A DNA stretch of 64,000 nt from NCBI RefSeq assembly GCF_028473645.1, contig NZ_CP097269.1, positions 3,366,001 to 3,430,000 on the forward strand. The letters run 5' to 3'. The stretch comes from Acidovorax sp. GBBC 1281. Lineage in GTDB: Bacteria > Pseudomonadota > Gammaproteobacteria > Burkholderiales > Burkholderiaceae_C. The notes under the pieces are model-generated. The model searched no databases. It worked only from the letters and a program-made list of their open reading frames with translations, and had not been told where the DNA came from. Position 1 is the first letter of the stretch. Every line of letters begins with the position of its first letter. The position numbers were made by a program, and so were the translations under genes. This document shows, in pieces, positions 34,652 to 44,320 of the stretch.

Positions 34652-35656
34652 TCAGCCCCGGGTGCGCGGGTACAGCGGGTAGGCCGGGTCGGTGTAGCCC
34701 GGGGTGGACGGGTGGCCCGGGGCCACCAGGTCGTTCACCAGCGCTTCGTCCTGCGCGGTGATCTCCACGCCCAGCGCGGGCGCGTAGTCCTGCCACTGCG
34801 CCAGGGTGCGCGGGCCGGCGATCACGGCGCTCACCGCGCGGTGCGCCAGCACCCAGGCCGTGGCGAACTGGGCCAGCGTCACGCCGCGTTCCTCGGCATG
34901 CCCCTTCAGCCGCTGGGCGATCTGCAGCGATTCCTCGCGGAACTCGGTCTCGGCCATGCGCTTGTCGCCGCGTGCCGCGCGCGTGCCCTCGGCGGGCGGC
35001 TGGCCCGGCAGGTACTTGCCGGTGAGCACGCCGCGTGCGATCGGGCTGTAGGGCACCACGCCCACGCCGTGGTGCGCGCAGGCCGGCAGGATCTCGACTT
35101 CGGGCATGCGGTTGAGCAGGTTGTAGTACGGCTGGCAGACCACGGGCCCGGGCAGGCCCATGCGCGCCGCCAGGTGCACCAGCTCGGTGATGCGCCAGGC
35201 GCGGAAGTTGGACACGCCCCAGTAGCGGATCTTGCCGGCGCGCAGCAGCGCATCGATGGCGAACAGCGGCTCCTGCAGGTCCATGTCGTTGACGTCGCGG
35301 TGCAGGTAAAGGATGTCCACGTGGTCGGTCTGCAGCCGCGCCAGGCTGGCATCCACCTCGCGCAGCATCCAGGTGCGGGAATACTGCGATTCGTTCACCC
35401 GGTCGGACATCTTGTTGCCCAGCTTGGTCGCCAGCACCCAGTCATTGCGCTGACCCTTGAGCAACCCGCCCAGCATCGTTTCCGACGCGCCCCGGGTGTA
35501 CACGTCAGCCGTGTCGATGAAGTTCACGCCGCGCTCGCGCGCGTCGGCCACGATGGCCGCGGCCTCGTCGCGCCCCGTCTGGTCGCCGAACATCATGGTG
35601 CCCAGGCACAGGGCGGAGACTTGCAGGTTGCTGCGGCCAAGGCGGCGGTATTGCAT
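34652..35656 (-). CDS. Aldo-keto reductase
   Basis: NADPH-dependent TIM-barrel oxidoreductase of 334 residues; substrate unknown. The catalytic tetrad is visible: Asp in FIDTADVYTRGASE, Tyr in the same segment, Lys in WVLATKLGNKM and His in ILYLHRDVNDMD. SNFRAWRITELV, QPYYNLLNR and the cofactor loop SAVIAGPRTLAQWQDYAP follow. It resembles the YajO/general-stress AKR subgroup in N-terminus (MQYRRLGRSNLQVSALCLGT). No obvious partner gene. Confidence 0.92.
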   Translation of the reverse strand: MQYRRLGRSNLQVSALCLGTMMFGDQTGRDEAAAIVADARERGVNFIDTADVYTRGASETMLGGLLKGQRNDWVLATKLGNKMSDRVNESQYSRTWMLREVDASLARLQTDHVDILYLHRDVNDMDLQEPLFAIDALLRAGKIRYWGVSNFRAWRITELVHLAARMGLPGPVVCQPYYNLLNRMPEVEILPACAHHGVGVVPYSPIARGVLTGKYLPGQPPAEGTRAARGDKRMAETEFREESLQIAQRLKGHAEERGVTLAQFATAWVLAHRAVSAVIAGPRTLAQWQDYAPALGVEITAQDEALVNDLVAPGHPSTPGYTDPAYPLYPRTRG

Positions 35657-35724
35657 GGCAAGGACCTTTCGGTGAGAAAAAAGCAGGGAGGAAGAGAGCG
35701 AACCCGGCAGGGGCGCGCGGCGGG

Positions 35725-35943
35725 TCAGTAGTGCGGCGGCAGTTCGTCGCGCAGGCTGCGCACGGCCGCACCGCCGCCTTCGGGGATCTGCTGGCGAAGC
35801 TGGGACACCTCGGCGATGAGCCGGTCGATCTGCTGCTGTTGCCGGTAGATGGTGAGGTTGAGCTGGTCGAGCAGGTCTTCGGCGAAGCTGGCCTTGATCT
35901 CCAGCTCGTTCAGGCGCTGTTCGTTGGGATGGGTGTCGGGCAT
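35725..35943 (-). CDS. slyX: SlyX-family protein
   Basis: A 72-residue coiled-coil protein of the SlyX family, function not established. RLNELEIKASFAEDLLDQLN then LTIYRQQQQIDRLIAEVSQL is the family pattern, and the C-terminus ends in the conserved PPHY (RSLRDELPPHY). ATG 35943 gives the normal short length; the open frame upstream is antisense to the LysR gene region. Lies between the aldo-keto reductase and a LysR gene on the same strand. Confidence 0.9.
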   Translation of the reverse strand: MPDTHPNEQRLNELEIKASFAEDLLDQLNLTIYRQQQQIDRLIAEVSQLRQQIPEGGGAAVRSLRDELPPHY

Positions 35944-35969
35944 GCCGCTATTGGAACCCAAACCACGCT

Positions 35970-36884
35970 TCACCCGCCGCCGCTGCCTGGCGACGCCCCC
36001 AGCACCCGTGCCACCAGCTCTCGGGCGGGGGTCGGCAGCGCGTCCAGTTCCCGCACGCACAGCACCAGCGAGCGCACGGCCCACGCATCCTCCAGGGCCA
36101 CGGCTCGCACGCCGGCCGAACGGCCGCAGCGCTGCACCACGGCGCGCGGCACCACGGCCAGGCCCACGCCCTGCCCCACCATGCGGCAGACCGCCTCAAA
36201 GCTGCCAAGGCGGATGCGGTAACGCGGGCGGGTGCCCAGCCGGCGGGCATGGCCTGCGAGGTGGTCGTCCAGCGCGCTGCCGGCCGACAGGCCCACCAGT
36301 TCCCAGTCCAGCACCTCGGCGAATGCGATGCGGCGGCGCGCCGCCAGCGCATGCCCGCGCGGAACCACCAGCACCAGCGGGTCCGCCCCCAGCACGAAGG
36401 CCTGCAAGCCCACGGCATCGACCGAATCGGCCAGCACGCCGATCTCGCAGACGCCGTGGCGCAAGGCGTCCACGATCTCGTGGCTGGGGCGCTCCTGCAG
36501 GTCCACCGACATGCCGGGATGGTCGTGCAGGAAACCCGCCAGCCGGTCGGGCAGCCAGGCGCTCAGCGCGGCGCTGTTGCACATCAGGCGCACGTGGCCG
36601 CGCAGGCCCGAGGCATGGTCGCCCAAGTCCCCCTGCATGCGCTCGATCTGCTGCAGCACGATCAACGCGTGCTGCAGCAAGGTCCGCCCGGCAGGGGTGG
36701 GCGACACGCCGCGCCGCGTTCGCAGCAGCAGCGGCACGCCCAGCGCGGATTCCATGCCGCGGATGCGCTCGCTGGCCGACGCCAGCGTGATGCAGCTGGC
36801 TGATGCGCCGGCGGTGATGGTGCCCGTCTCCAGCACGTTGGCGAACAGTCGCAGATCGGTCAGGTCGAATGCCATGGGCGCCAA
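35970..36884 (-). CDS. LysR-family transcriptional regulator
   Basis: Regulator of 304 residues (the second ATG at 36875, MAFDLTDLRLF, is an equally good start). The HTH region has an Ala/Ser-rich variant, GASASCITLASASERIRGME, followed by LGVPLLLRTRRGVSPTPAGR. The effector domain includes LRGHVRLMCNSAALSAWLPD, VCEIGVLADSVDAVGL and AVCRMVGQGVGLAVVPRAVV. Divergent from a TauE/SafE permease gene 89 bases away, which is its likely target. Confidence 0.9.
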   Translation of the reverse strand: MAPMAFDLTDLRLFANVLETGTITAGASASCITLASASERIRGMESALGVPLLLRTRRGVSPTPAGRTLLQHALIVLQQIERMQGDLGDHASGLRGHVRLMCNSAALSAWLPDRLAGFLHDHPGMSVDLQERPSHEIVDALRHGVCEIGVLADSVDAVGLQAFVLGADPLVLVVPRGHALAARRRIAFAEVLDWELVGLSAGSALDDHLAGHARRLGTRPRYRIRLGSFEAVCRMVGQGVGLAVVPRAVVQRCGRSAGVRAVALEDAWAVRSLVLCVRELDALPTPARELVARVLGASPGSGGG

Positions 36885-36973
36885 GGTAGCACGCCCTGCC
36901 TATGGCCTCGCCTGAGGCAGGCTGCGCCGAATCCCGATTGCCGGGTTAACGGGCGCCTCCAACAATCCACGGC

Positions 36974-37738
36974 ATGACCGCATCGCTCACCCCCACCGCC
37001 TTCCTCGCGGCCACGGCCGTCTTCCTGCTCGCCGGGTGCGTCAAGGGCGTGGTGGGCCTGGGACTGCCGACCGTCGCGATGGCGCTGCTGGCCCTGGTCA
37101 TGCCCCCCGCCCAGGCGGCGGCCTTGCTGGTGGTGCCCTCGCTCGTGACCAATCTGCTGCAGTTGCGGTCCCTGTCGGGTCTGGGGCCGATGGTGCGCCG
37201 GCTGGGCGACATGCAGCTGGGCGTTTTCGCGGGCACGCTCGCGGGGGCGGCGTGGATCGGCGCGCCCGCCGGCCAGGGTGCGGCGGTGGCGCTGGGCACC
37301 GTGCTGGTCCTGTATGCCGCCTGGGGCCTGCGCGGCGCCCCGCTGCAGGTGCCGGCGCGCGCCGAACGGTGGCTGGGGCCGGCCGTGGGCGTGGCGACGG
37401 GGCTGGTCACGGCCGCCACCGGCGTGTTCGTGGTACCGGCGGTGCCCTACCTGCAGTCGCTGGGCCTGGCGCGGGACGAGCTCGTGCAGGCCATGGGGCT
37501 GTCGTTCACCGTCTCCACCCTGGTGCTGGGCGCCGCCCTGGCGGCCAACGGGGCGTACCCGGGCACGGCGGCCCTGTCGTCCATGGTGCTGCTGGTGCCC
37601 GCTGTCATCGGCATGGCGGCAGGCCAGTGGCTGCGGGGGCGCCTGTCGCCCGCACGGTTCAAGGCCTGCTTTTTCATCGGCCTGGGGCTGTTGGGCCTCT
37701 ACATGGCCGTGCGCGGGCTGGTGTCCCTGCAGGCCTGA
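36974..37738 (+). CDS. TauE/SafE-family sulfite/anion exporter
   Basis: Inner-membrane protein of 254 residues with about eight hydrophobic segments. The N-terminal repeat FLLAGCVKGVVGLGLPTVAM with Gly-rich helix ends, and the second repeat GVATGLVTAATGVFVVPAVP, are the TauE/SafE pattern. ALAANGAYPGTAALSSMVLL and the C-terminal RFKACFFIGLGLLGLYMAVR follow. Related proteins move sulfite, sulfoacetate or other organic anions; the substrate here is unknown. Paired with a divergent LysR regulator. Confidence 0.9.
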   Translation: MTASLTPTAFLAATAVFLLAGCVKGVVGLGLPTVAMALLALVMPPAQAAALLVVPSLVTNLLQLRSLSGLGPMVRRLGDMQLGVFAGTLAGAAWIGAPAGQGAAVALGTVLVLYAAWGLRGAPLQVPARAERWLGPAVGVATGLVTAATGVFVVPAVPYLQSLGLARDELVQAMGLSFTVSTLVLGAALAANGAYPGTAALSSMVLLVPAVIGMAAGQWLRGRLSPARFKACFFIGLGLLGLYMAVRGLVSLQA

Positions 37739-37752
37739 TCGGTGCGGCCATG

Positions 37753-37775
37753 AAAAAAGGGCGCCATGGCGCCCT
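37753..37775 (-). terminator. Terminator of the aminotransferase gene
   Basis: AGGGCGCCATGGCGCCCT (37758-37775) is a perfect 18-bp palindrome; on the minus strand it is followed by six T. It lies 54 bases past the aminotransferase stop, and it also separates the convergent permease gene. Confidence 0.85.
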
Positions 37776-37828
37776 CGGGGTGGTCAGGGCAGCGCCAGCA
37801 GGCGCCGCGCCGGTCCGCAGCCGGCCGG

Positions 37829-39031
37829 TCAGGCGCGCACCGCCTGGCCCAGCCGGGCCACGCCTTCGCGGATCTTGTCCACATCGGCCGTGGCGAACGA
37901 CAGGCGCAGCGTGGCGTGGTCGGGCTGCGCGCAAAAGAACGGCGTGCCGGGCACGAAGGCCACGCCCTGCTCGATGGCCTTCTTGGCCAGCACGTTGCCG
38001 TCGGCCACCTGGCCGCGCGCGCCGGTGAGGCGCGCCCAGACGAACAGGCCGCCCTGCGGCTGCACGAACGCGATGGCATCGCCCAGTTCCTTGCGCAGCG
38101 CATCGCCCATGGCCTGGGCGCGCTCGGCATACACGGCGCGCACCTTGGCCAGCGTGGCGGGCATGCGGCCGGCCTTGAGGTACTGCGCGGCCGTGGCCTG
38201 CGCGAAGGTGCTGGTGTGCGCGTCGCTGAACTGCTTGCACATGGTGGCCTTGGCCAGCAGCTCGGCCGGCGCGATGAGCCAGCCCACGCGCAGGCCGGGG
38301 CTCAGCACCTTGCTCAAGCTGCCGCAGTGCACCAGCAGGTCGCGGCTGCCGGGCACGTCGGCCGACAGCGCCAGCAGGCTGGGCGGCGGCGCCTCGCCGA
38401 AGTACAGGTCGCCGTAGGGGTCGTCCTCGACGATCAGCGTCTGGTGGCGGGCGGCCATCTCCAGCACCTTTCGGCGGCGCTCCAGGCTCAGCAGCGCGCC
38501 GCTGGGGTTGCCGAAGGTGGGGATGAGGTAGACGAACTTGGGGCGGTGCTCGGCGATGAGCTTTTCCAGCGCGTCGGTGTCCACGCCTTCGCCATCGACC
38601 GGCGCGCTGATCAGCTCGGCGCCATAGAGGCGAAAGCACTGGATGGTGGCCAGGAAGGTCGGGCCTTCCACGATCACCTTGTCGCCGAGGCTGATGAGCG
38701 TCTTGCCCAGCAGGTCCAGCGCCTGCTGGCTGCCGGTGGTGACGATGAGGTTGTCGGTCGCCACGTCCCTGGCGCCCTTGCTGGCCATGAAGGCGGCCAG
38801 CTGCTCGCGCAGGGGGTTGTAGCCCTCGGTGGCGCCGTACTGCAGGGCCGCGCCCGGCTCCTCGGCCAGGGCCTGGTTGGAGGCCTCGCGGATGGCGTCC
38901 ACGTCGAACATCGCGCTGTCCGGAAATCCCCCGGCAAAGCTGATGATGCCGGGCTTGCCCAGCAGCTTGAAAAGCTCGCGGATGGCGGAGGTCTCTACAT
39001 TGTTCAGTCGGTCGGCGAATTGCAGGGGCAT
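37829..39031 (-). CDS. PLP-dependent class I/II aminotransferase (2-aminoadipate transaminase-like)
   Basis: Fold-type I aminotransferase of 400 residues resembling the LysN / MocR-type catalytic domain group (2-aminoadipate, aromatic or branched-chain amino acids). Substrate face ISFAGGFPDSAMFDVD, phosphate-binding TTGSQQALDLLGK, IPTFGNPSGALLSLERR, the Asp of VEDDPYGDLYFG and the PLP lysine in HCGSLSKVLSPGLRVGW are clear, with the tail RLSFATADVDKIREGVARLG. Start ATG 39031 (MPLQFADRLNNVETSAIREL) excludes an upstream extension inside the peptidase gene. Exact substrate not decided by sequence. Confidence 0.92.
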   Translation of the reverse strand: MPLQFADRLNNVETSAIRELFKLLGKPGIISFAGGFPDSAMFDVDAIREASNQALAEEPGAALQYGATEGYNPLREQLAAFMASKGARDVATDNLIVTTGSQQALDLLGKTLISLGDKVIVEGPTFLATIQCFRLYGAELISAPVDGEGVDTDALEKLIAEHRPKFVYLIPTFGNPSGALLSLERRRKVLEMAARHQTLIVEDDPYGDLYFGEAPPPSLLALSADVPGSRDLLVHCGSLSKVLSPGLRVGWLIAPAELLAKATMCKQFSDAHTSTFAQATAAQYLKAGRMPATLAKVRAVYAERAQAMGDALRKELGDAIAFVQPQGGLFVWARLTGARGQVADGNVLAKKAIEQGVAFVPGTPFFCAQPDHATLRLSFATADVDKIREGVARLGQAVRA

Positions 39032-39185
39032 GGTCGGGGTCTCACTTTCTGGATGCGATTGTCGCCAAATCGGCGTGGCGTTTTCCTGCGTGTGGTGCCA
39101 GTGCACGCGGCCGGCGCGCCGGGGCCGCAGCGCACAGGCACGGCCCCGGTGGCGAAATGCTGCGCCGCCGCGGCCGACACGGCAT

Positions 39186-41324
39186 TCAGGCAGCGGCGTC
39201 GGCCATCGCGGGCCGCGGGCCCAGCTGCTGCCACAGGTAGGCGAACTCCAGCGCCAGCAGGTGGGCGCGCTGCGCGTTGTCGGCCGCGCCGCCGTGGCCG
39301 CCCTCGGTGTTCTCGTAGTACAGCAGGTCGTGCCCCTGCGCCAGCATGCGCGCGGCCATCTTGCGCGCGTGGCCGGGGTGCACCCGGTCGTCGCGTGTCG
39401 AGGTGGTGAACAGCACCCGGGGATAGCGCGCATCGGCCCGCACCTGGTGGTAGGGGCTGTAGCGCGCGATGAAGGCCCAATCGGCCGGATCGTCCGGATC
39501 GCCGTACTCGGCCATCCACGACGCGCCCGCCAGCAGCGTGTGGTAGCGCCGCATGTCCAGCAGCGGCACCTGGCACACCACGGCGTTGAACAGGTCGGGC
39601 CGCTGCACCATCACCGCGCCCACCAGCAGCCCGCCGTTGCTGCCGCCCTGGATGCCCAGGTGCGCAGGCCGGGTCACGCCGCGAGCGATCAAATCCTGCG
39701 CGATGGCGATCAGGTCGTCGTAACTGCGCTGCTTGTGTTCGCGCACCGCCGCCTGGTGCCACGCCGGGCCGTACTCGCCGCCGCCGCGCAGGTTGGCCAC
39801 CACCAGCACCCCGCCCTGCTCGCACCAGGCCCGGCCGTAGTCGGCGGCATACCAGGGCGTGAGCGCATGCTCGAAGCCGCCGTAGCCGTAGATCAGCGTG
39901 GGGTTGCTGCCGTCGGCCTGCGCGCCCCGCGGCCACAGCACGAAATACGGCACGCGCGTGCCGTCGGCCGAGGTGGCGAAGCACTGCTCGGTGCGCATGC
40001 CTTCGGCATCGAAGCGCGCCGGGCCGGCCTTGAGCAACTCGCGCTCGTCATGGGCGGTGGTGGCCAGGAACAGCGAGGCGGGCGTGGTGAAGTCGGTGTA
40101 CGACAGCAGGTAATGCTCGGCCAGCGGGTCGTCGGTCAGCAGCGGGTCGTGCAGGGCCGTCACGCCCAGCTGGCCGGGGAACGGCGTGTCCACCGCACGG
40201 CCGACGAAGGGACCACCCTCGCCTGCGGGCCGGTGCCACAGCTCCAGCCGCTCGGCCACGTTGTCCATCACCTGCAGCAGCACGTGGCCGCGCGTGGTGT
40301 CGTAGCCGGCCAGCGAGCGCGTGGCCGTGGGGGTGAACAGCGCCGCGGCCACGCGCTCGCCGCGCAGCCAGGCGGCCGCGTCGGCATGCAGCAGCGAGCC
40401 GGCGGCGAAGTGCGCCTCCCCCAGCACCAGGTCGCTGCGCAGTTCCAGGAGCAGCGTGCCGCGCAAGAAGTCGGCAATGGCGTCGTCCGGCACGTCCAGC
40501 CGCACGGGAGCCGCATCGGGCGCTTCGGCAGGCCCCTCGGCCAGCCAGACCTCGTGGCGGTAGAAGTCGATCATGCGGGTGAACACGGTGCGCTCGAAGC
40601 CCGGCGTGCGGTCCACGCCCACCCCCACGCCCACGTCCGACGCCTCGCCCTCGAACACCGTGACCGCGCTGGCCAGCGGCATGCCGCGCCGCCAGCGCTT
40701 GACGGTGCGGGGGTAGCCCGATTCGGTCAGGGAGCCCTCGCCGAAATCGGTGCTCACGTAGACCGTTTCGGCGTCGATCCAGGTCACGTCCGACTTGGCC
40801 TCAGGCAGGGCGAAGCCGCCTTCGACGAACTGCCGCGACACCAGGTCGAACTCGCGGATCACCGTGGCGTCGGCCCCGCCGCGCGAGAGCGACACCAGGG
40901 CGTGGCGGTACTCCAGGCCCAGCACCTCGGCGCCGCCCCAGACCCAGTTCTCGTCCTCGGCCAGGGCGAGGGCATCCAGGTCGAGCACCGTTTCCCACGC
41001 GGGTTCGGGCGCGCGATACCCGGCCAGCGTGGTGCGCCGCCACAGCCCGCGGCGGTGGTGCCCGTCCTGCCACAGGTTGTAGAGCCAGTCGCCACGCCGC
41101 ACCACGCTGGGAATGCGGTCCTTGGCGTCCATGATGTCCAGCAATTGCTCGCGCGTGGGGGCGTATTCTGGCCGGGCCGTCAGCACCGCCTCGGAATGCG
41201 CATTGCGCTCGCGCACCCAGGCCAGGGCGCGTTCGCTGTCCGCCGCTTCGAGCCACTGGTGGGGGTCTTCATCCTGCGCGGGATCGTGGGCGGGCGTTGC
41301 GATGGGCGGCGTGGATTCGGGCAT
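39186..41324 (-). CDS. Prolyl oligopeptidase family (S9A) serine peptidase
   Basis: Peptidase of 712 residues. An N-terminal seven-bladed beta-propeller (about 60-410) precedes the alpha/beta hydrolase domain. The catalytic serine is in IQGGSNGGLLVGAVM, the Asp in TSTRDDRVHPGHARK and the His in TEGGHGGAADN, the S9A arrangement; GYGGFEHALTPWY and LRGGGEYGPAWHQA are family blocks. No signal peptide from the chosen ATG (41324), which has AAGGA in front, so it is probably cytoplasmic and cuts oligopeptides. An upstream in-frame extension of 50 codons overlaps the RimK-like gene and is not supported. Confidence 0.93.
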   Translation of the reverse strand: MPESTPPIATPAHDPAQDEDPHQWLEAADSERALAWVRERNAHSEAVLTARPEYAPTREQLLDIMDAKDRIPSVVRRGDWLYNLWQDGHHRRGLWRRTTLAGYRAPEPAWETVLDLDALALAEDENWVWGGAEVLGLEYRHALVSLSRGGADATVIREFDLVSRQFVEGGFALPEAKSDVTWIDAETVYVSTDFGEGSLTESGYPRTVKRWRRGMPLASAVTVFEGEASDVGVGVGVDRTPGFERTVFTRMIDFYRHEVWLAEGPAEAPDAAPVRLDVPDDAIADFLRGTLLLELRSDLVLGEAHFAAGSLLHADAAAWLRGERVAAALFTPTATRSLAGYDTTRGHVLLQVMDNVAERLELWHRPAGEGGPFVGRAVDTPFPGQLGVTALHDPLLTDDPLAEHYLLSYTDFTTPASLFLATTAHDERELLKAGPARFDAEGMRTEQCFATSADGTRVPYFVLWPRGAQADGSNPTLIYGYGGFEHALTPWYAADYGRAWCEQGGVLVVANLRGGGEYGPAWHQAAVREHKQRSYDDLIAIAQDLIARGVTRPAHLGIQGGSNGGLLVGAVMVQRPDLFNAVVCQVPLLDMRRYHTLLAGASWMAEYGDPDDPADWAFIARYSPYHQVRADARYPRVLFTTSTRDDRVHPGHARKMAARMLAQGHDLLYYENTEGGHGGAADNAQRAHLLALEFAYLWQQLGPRPAMADAAA

Positions 41325-41451
41325 GGGTTCCTTGAGGGATGGCGTTCCGGGCCGGCACGGCCGGTCTTCGGGGATTTTCGCCGCCCCGGCTTGCCCTGTG
41401 CCGGGCCGGGGTTTGGCCGCAGTTTTGCAGGGCAGCAGGCCCTGCCGCTTG

Positions 41452-43038
41452 CTACCGCGCGGGCACGGCCGCACCGGTGCCGGCGGGCTCGGACCACCGC
41501 GCCGGCCCCTGGCAGGCGTCCGGGTGCCGCTGCGACGGCCCGCTGCAGAGGGGCGCAGCGCCCTCCCGGTTCAGCCGCCAGTCCATGCGCGCGAGCAGAT
41601 GGCCCAGCAGCGTGCGGTACAGCGCATCGCCCACCAGCGCATCCTCGACGCCGGCGTCCAGGTTCGGGTTGTCGTTGATCTCGATCACATGGGCGCCGGC
41701 CGCATTGCACTTGAGGTCCACGCCGTAAAAACCGTTGCCGACCAGCCGCGCCGCGCGCGTGGCGGCCTGCAGCACCGGGGGCGGCACGGCATCCAGGGAC
41801 ACGGCCTGGGTGCGGCCCTCCACGTACCCGCCGTCTTCGCCGTGCTGCAGGATCTGCCAGTGGCCTTCGCACATGTAGTACTTCGCTGCGAACAGGGGCT
41901 CCCCGCCCACCAGGCCGATGCGCCAGTCGAAGTCGGTGTACATGAACTCCTGCAGCAGGATGATCCCGGACTCGCGGAGCATTTCGCGCGCAATGGCGTG
42001 CAGCGCCTCGGCGTTCTCGGCCTTCTTCACGCTGCGGCTGAACGAGCCGTCCGGCACCTTCACCACCACCGGGTAGGCCAGGCCCCGCGGCAGATCGCCC
42101 AGCGTGCGGCGGCTCACGAGGTGCGTGCGCGGCGTGGCGATGCCGTGGCCCTTGAGCAGCTCGGCCAGGTACGCCTTGTTGGTGCATCGCAGGATGGAGA
42201 CCGGATCGTCGATCACCGGCATGCCCTCGGCCGCAGCTTTCTTGGCGAATTGGAAGGTGTGGTGGTTGACCGCCGTGGTCTCGCGGATGAAGAGCGCATC
42301 GAACTGGGTCAGGCGCGAGAAATCCTTCTTCTCGATCAGTTCGACCGCGATGCCCATGTCCTGGCCCACGTCCACGATCTTCTGCAGCGTGCGGCGGCTG
42401 GACGGCGGCAGCGGGTCGTTGGGGTCGTGCAGGATGGCCAGGTCCATGCGCGGCGCGGCCACCGGCGCGGCAGGCCGCCAGTGGCGCCGCGTGAAATGCG
42501 CCAGGGCCTCGTCGAACAGGCCGTCGCGGTGGGCATCCACATCGCGCGGATCCAGCGATTGCAGCGCGGCGACGTGCCAGCCGGGCGATGGCTCGCGCCG
42601 CTGCAGGTGCAGCCGCAGCAGCGGGCAGCGGAACAGCTCGAAGCCCTTGCGCGCGAGGGCGGTCAACTCCGCATCCTCGGTGCGACCGAAGAACACGTCC
42701 AGGGTGAGCGTGCTGACAGACTGCGGCACGCTCGCCAGCGGACCGATCAGGCGGTCCAGCACGGCCAGCGAGGCCGCCTGCTGCTTGCCGCGCTGCAGGG
42801 CCACGATGGTCTCGACGCTGGGCGTGACCCGGTCGCCCCGCGCTTCGGCCAGCAGCGAGCAGTAGTAGCCCATGCCCAGGTAGCTGTAGTTGCGGCACAG
42901 GTTGGTGACCTTGCGCGCACGCGCTCGCAGGCGCGGCTCTTCGGCGATGAACGCCTCCGCGGTGACGATGCGCACCCCGGGGTCGCTCCAGCGGAAATCC
43001 GAGCGCCTTTCCACCACGATCACATGTTCTGAAGTCAC
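41452..43038 (-). CDS. RimK-like ATP-grasp ligase with RLAN domain
   Basis: Predicted carboxylate-amine/peptide ligase of 528 residues. The N-terminal part (about 1-200; [40 protein letters not shown]) matches the RimK-like ATP-grasp N-terminal (RLAN) domain. The ATP-grasp core (about 270-490) has [60 protein letters not shown] and the metal site [14 protein letters not shown]. The substrate is unknown; family members join an amino acid to a carboxylate. It starts one base after the GNAT-C39 stop, so the two are tightly coupled. The last 40 residues are low-complexity and poorly conserved in look. Confidence 0.9.
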   Translation of the reverse strand: MTSEHVIVVERRSDFRWSDPGVRIVTAEAFIAEEPRLRARARKVTNLCRNYSYLGMGYYCSLLAEARGDRVTPSVETIVALQRGKQQAASLAVLDRLIGPLASVPQSVSTLTLDVFFGRTEDAELTALARKGFELFRCPLLRLHLQRREPSPGWHVAALQSLDPRDVDAHRDGLFDEALAHFTRRHWRPAAPVAAPRMDLAILHDPNDPLPPSSRRTLQKIVDVGQDMGIAVELIEKKDFSRLTQFDALFIRETTAVNHHTFQFAKKAAAEGMPVIDDPVSILRCTNKAYLAELLKGHGIATPRTHLVSRRTLGDLPRGLAYPVVVKVPDGSFSRSVKKAENAEALHAIAREMLRESGIILLQEFMYTDFDWRIGLVGGEPLFAAKYYMCEGHWQILQHGEDGGYVEGRTQAVSLDAVPPPVLQAATRAARLVGNGFYGVDLKCNAAGAHVIEINDNPNLDAGVEDALVGDALYRTLLGHLLARMDWRLNREGAAPLCSGPSQRHPDACQGPARWSEPAGTGAAVPAR

Positions 43039-43039
43039 T

Positions 43040-44185
43040 TCAAGGCTTTCTGGACAGGATGACGGCCGCTGTCCGGCGGCGGCGCCCGTAGCGGGCCATC
43101 TTCTTGAATTCGGACAGGCTCACCGACACGCCGCCGTCGCCCTCGCCCGATCGGGCCATGGGATCCAGCACCCGGAAGACCGTGCCGTCGAAGCCGGTGA
43201 TGACGACCCAGTGCGGTGCCTTTTCGCGGTGCAGGCGCCACAGGCTGATGAGCACGATGGGCACGTGCCTGTGGCGCAACTGCTCGATCACGCCCTCGGG
43301 CGAGACGGGCAGCGCGAACACCGGCGCGCCATGCGCCACCAGTTCGGCGCGGAAGTCGTCCTCCACGCGCTGGATCACGCGCTTCTTGTGGGGCTCGCGC
43401 ACGCTGTCCATGAAGAGCGACGAGCCCGCGGCGGCGTACACCGCCACACCGAAGCCACGGCGCAGGGCGGCGCAGGCCAGGCCGAACGGGCCGCAGCCGC
43501 CATGGCCCGCGGCCATGAACACCGTGGTCGCCTCGCGCCACAGGCGGATCTCGGCGGCCTGGTCCAGCACGGTGTCCGGCGCCAAGGCCGACATGGCGAT
43601 CAGCAGCGCGCAAGGGCCGCAGGTGAAGTCCAGTGTCTGTCCGTAGTGCCGAGCCCCGGGCAGCACCAGCCGGTCCCGGCGGTGGCCGTCGAACACGTCC
43701 TTCTCGAAGCGGATCGCATCCGCGCCGTCCGCGTAGTAGCCGGGCGCGCGGCCCACCGCCACGAACCCGAAGCGCTGGAACAACCGGTGGGCGGCCAGGT
43801 TCTCGGCCCGGCTCTCCAGACGCAGCAGTGCGCAGCCCCAATGGCGCGCGCAGTCCAGCGCCTCCGCCAGAAACGCACTGGCGATGCCGCCGTGGCGCGC
43901 CTGGGGCGCCACGGCGATGGAATACAGCCTTGCCACCGAGGTGCCCCGGCGGCGCAGGACCACGCAGGCGCCCAGCAGCGCGCCACCGCCCGGGGCCGCG
44001 CCCGCCGCCGGCCGCGCCACCATCACGCGGGCCGAACGGCTGCGCAACAGGCGCCGCCAGCTCGGCAGCGAGATGCGGTCTCCCAGGAACGAGGCGCGCT
44101 CTATCGCCTCCAGCGCGCGGGCATCGGCAGGCACGCCGGCATCGATCGCCCGCCCGGGCGTGGCGCGGGGCCGGGCGTCATTCAT
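43040..44185 (-). CDS. GNAT acetyltransferase fused to a C39-like peptidase domain
   Basis: Two-domain protein of 381 residues. Residues about 15-165 are a GNAT acetyltransferase: [20 protein letters not shown] with the acetyl-CoA loop, and [20 protein letters not shown]. Residues about 175-378 are a papain-fold C39-like peptidase domain (DUF3335 type) with Gln183, Cys189 in [16 protein letters not shown], His325 in [12 protein letters not shown] and Asp341 in VLDPMARSG. All three catalytic residues are present. No transmembrane or ABC part, so this is not a bacteriocin transporter. The ATG at 44185 lies inside the last codons of a 43-residue membrane peptide gene. Function unknown; see the cluster finding. 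Confidence 0.9.
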   Translation of the reverse strand: MNDARPRATPGRAIDAGVPADARALEAIERASFLGDRISLPSWRRLLRSRSARVMVARPAAGAAPGGGALLGACVVLRRRGTSVARLYSIAVAPQARHGGIASAFLAEALDCARHWGCALLRLESRAENLAAHRLFQRFGFVAVGRAPGYYADGADAIRFEKDVFDGHRRDRLVLPGARHYGQTLDFTCGPCALLIAMSALAPDTVLDQAAEIRLWREATTVFMAAGHGGCGPFGLACAALRRGFGVAVYAAAGSSLFMDSVREPHKKRVIQRVEDDFRAELVAHGAPVFALPVSPEGVIEQLRHRHVPIVLISLWRLHREKAPHWVVITGFDGTVFRVLDPMARSGEGDGGVSVSLSEFKKMARYGRRRRTAAVILSRKP

Positions 44186-44309
44186 GATCGCGCCCGCTGT
44201 CCGGGCGCGGGGCCGGGCGCTCCATCCAGTACAGCAGACACCAGGCGCCGCCCAGCGGCAGGAAGACCACGAGCAGGGCCAGAAAGAGGTGCAGGGCAAC
44301 GTCGTGCAT
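44178..44309 (-). CDS. 43-residue single-pass membrane peptide
   Basis: A small gene not attributable to any named family. The product starts MHDVALHLFLALLVVFLPLG and continues GAWCLLYWMERPAPRPDSGR, so it has one transmembrane helix (about residues 5-28) and a short polar, proline-rich tail that is probably cytoplasmic. Its stop codon overlaps the start of the GNAT-C39 gene by eight bases, and it begins 11 bases after the stop of the 126-residue gene, so it fits exactly into the operon spacing. That tight packing is the main evidence that it is real; no strong ribosome site is visible. Confidence 0.6.
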   Translation of the reverse strand: MHDVALHLFLALLVVFLPLGGAWCLLYWMERPAPRPDSGRDHE

Positions 44310-44320
44310 CGAACAGGTTC

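Noticed and set aside
43040..43640. C39 peptidase domain as part of a bacteriocin exporter
   Set aside because: No ABC ATPase or transporter membrane domain is fused or adjacent, and there is no double-glycine leader peptide gene; the domain is fused to GNAT instead.
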